Source: Actinomycetota bacterium (GTDB taxonomy: Bacteria > Actinomycetota > Thermoleophilia > Solirubrobacterales > Solirubrobacteraceae). Taken from it: DNA of 5,272 nt. Positions 4,461 through 5,272 of this stretch are shown in pieces. The stretch lies in contig VAXS01000102.1 in NCBI GenBank assembly GCA_005883255.1, forward strand, positions 1 to 5,272, written 5' to 3'. The first letter of the stretch is position 1, and each line of letters opens with the position of its first letter. The notes under the pieces are model-generated. The model was not told the origin of the DNA, did no database searches, and saw only the letters and a program-made list of their open reading frames with translations. Both the position numbers and the translations under genes were made by a program.

Positions 4461-5272
4461 TCCTGGCCATCGACCAGGGCACCACCGGCACCACGTGCCT
4501 GGTGTTCGACGCGTCGGCCGAGCTGGTGGGTCGCGCCTACCGCGAGTTCGAGCAGCACTTCCCGCGCCCGGGCTGGGTGGAGCACGACGCGGCGGAGATC
4601 TGGGAGGTCTCCCGCGCCGTCGCGGGCGAGGCGCTGGACGACGCCGGCGTGCGGCCGGGCGAGCTCGAGGCGGTGGGCATCGCCAACCAGCGCGAGACCG
4701 TCTGCGTGTGGGACCCCGAGACCGGCGAGCCGCTGCACCGCGCGCTCGTGTGGCAGGACCGCCGCACGGCCGAGCGCTGCGACCAGCTGCGCGACGCGGG
4801 CCACGAGCCGCTGGTGCGGGAGCGCACCGGCCTGGTGCTCGATCCCTACTTCTCCGGGACCAAGATCGAGTGGCTGCTGGGCAACGTCGAGGGTCTGCGC
4901 GAGCGAGCGGAGACCGGGCGCGCGGCGTTCGGCACGGTCGACTCCTGGCTGATCTTCAAGCTCACCGGGGAGCACGTCACCGACCCCTCGAACGCCTCGC
5001 GCACGCTGCTCTACGGACTGCGGTCCGGCGCCTGGGATCCCGAGTTGTGCGAGCTGCTGGGCGTGCCCGAGCGCGCCCTGCCCGAGGTCCGCGCCAGCTG
5101 CGGCACGCTGGGCACCACGCGCGCCGGCGCGCTGCCCGGCCACGACGAGGTCCCGGTGGCCGGCGTGGCCGGCGACCAGCAGGCGGCGCTGTTCGGGCAG
5201 GCCTGCCTGGATCGCGGGCTGGGCAAGAACACCTACGGCACCGGCTCCTTCGTCCTGCTCAACACAGGCGCC
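4457..5272 (+). CDS. glpK: Glycerol kinase (N-terminal part; 3' end beyond window)
   Basis: The enzyme phosphorylates glycerol with ATP to sn-glycerol 3-phosphate, the entry step of glycerol catabolism in the cytosol. The 272 visible residues are slightly over half of the usual length of about 500. The FGGY kinase features appear in order: AIDQGTTGTT (4-13) is the phosphate-binding loop; NQRET (77-81) holds R79 and E80, which contact glycerol; LVWQDRRT is at 97-104; DPYFSGTK (129-136) holds Y131; GTVDSWLIFKLTG is at 159-171; GDQQAALFGQ (239-248) holds the catalytic base D240; and KNTYGTGSF (257-265) is the ATP-site strand. All the glycerol-binding residues seen in E. coli GlpK are present, so the assignment over xylulose or other FGGY kinases is firm. 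The ATG at 4457 is the only sensible start in this frame. No glpF or glpD is in the window. Confidence 0.96.
   Translation, partial: MILAIDQGTTGTTCLVFDASAELVGRAYREFEQHFPRPGWVEHDAAEIWEVSRAVAGEALDDAGVRPGELEAVGIANQRETVCVWDPETGEPLHRALVWQDRRTAERCDQLRDAGHEPLVRERTGLVLDPYFSGTKIEWLLGNVEGLRERAETGRAAFGTVDSWLIFKLTGEHVTDPSNASRTLLYGLRSGAWDPELCELLGVPERALPEVRASCGTLGTTRAGALPGHDEVPVAGVAGDQQAALFGQACLDRGLGKNTYGTGSFVLLNTGA

Noticed and set aside
4415..5143. Minus-strand open frame (242 codons) opposite glpK
   Set aside because: Antisense to an unmistakable glycerol kinase; the codon pattern mirrors glpK.

Overview
The window is very GC-rich, with G or C at nearly every third codon position, GTG and TTG start codons, and tight gene packing. 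This points to an actinobacterium. The small stand-alone biotin carrier protein and the general protein style would fit a soil lineage such as the Thermoleophilia, but that placement is inference. Seven protein genes fill the window, two of them cut by its edges, and no stretch over 70 bases lacks a gene. I see no rRNA, tRNA, mobile element or CRISPR array.

Left block (2555 down to 1, minus strand). This is a four-gene run: a 70-aa biotin carrier protein, a crotonase-fold enzyme resembling methylmalonyl-CoA decarboxylase, a TetR-type repressor, and a membrane protein whose reading frame continues without a stop into a carboxymuconolactone decarboxylase/AhpD-like domain. The first two genes are 1 bp apart and look like acyl-CoA carboxylation/decarboxylation metabolism. 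The last two overlap by ATGA. The 38-bp gap between the pairs, together with the last four bases of the crotonase gene, holds two perfect palindromes of related sequence centred 21 bp apart. These are very likely the repressor's own operators, so tetR and the fusion gene probably form a separately controlled unit.

Middle block. A family 2 glycosyltransferase (2605-3297, plus) diverges from the biotin carrier gene across a 49-bp gap. It converges on a secreted clan GH-A-like glycoside hydrolase (4392-3316, minus). The convergent stop codons are separated by only 18 bp, and a symmetrical hairpin there could end both transcripts.

Right block. Glycerol kinase glpK (4457 to beyond the window end, plus) diverges from the glycoside hydrolase. 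The 64-bp spacer has a TAnnnT-type -10 element for each direction. The hydrolase transcript is predicted to be leaderless. glpK has no Shine-Dalgarno and is preceded by a nine-codon mini-ORF whose TGA overlaps the glpK ATG.

The most interesting items are the membrane/CMD fusion, the paired operator palindromes, the methylmalonyl-CoA-decarboxylase-like enzyme paired with a biotin carrier, and the coupled mini-ORF in front of glpK. No complete novel defence or mobile system is visible.
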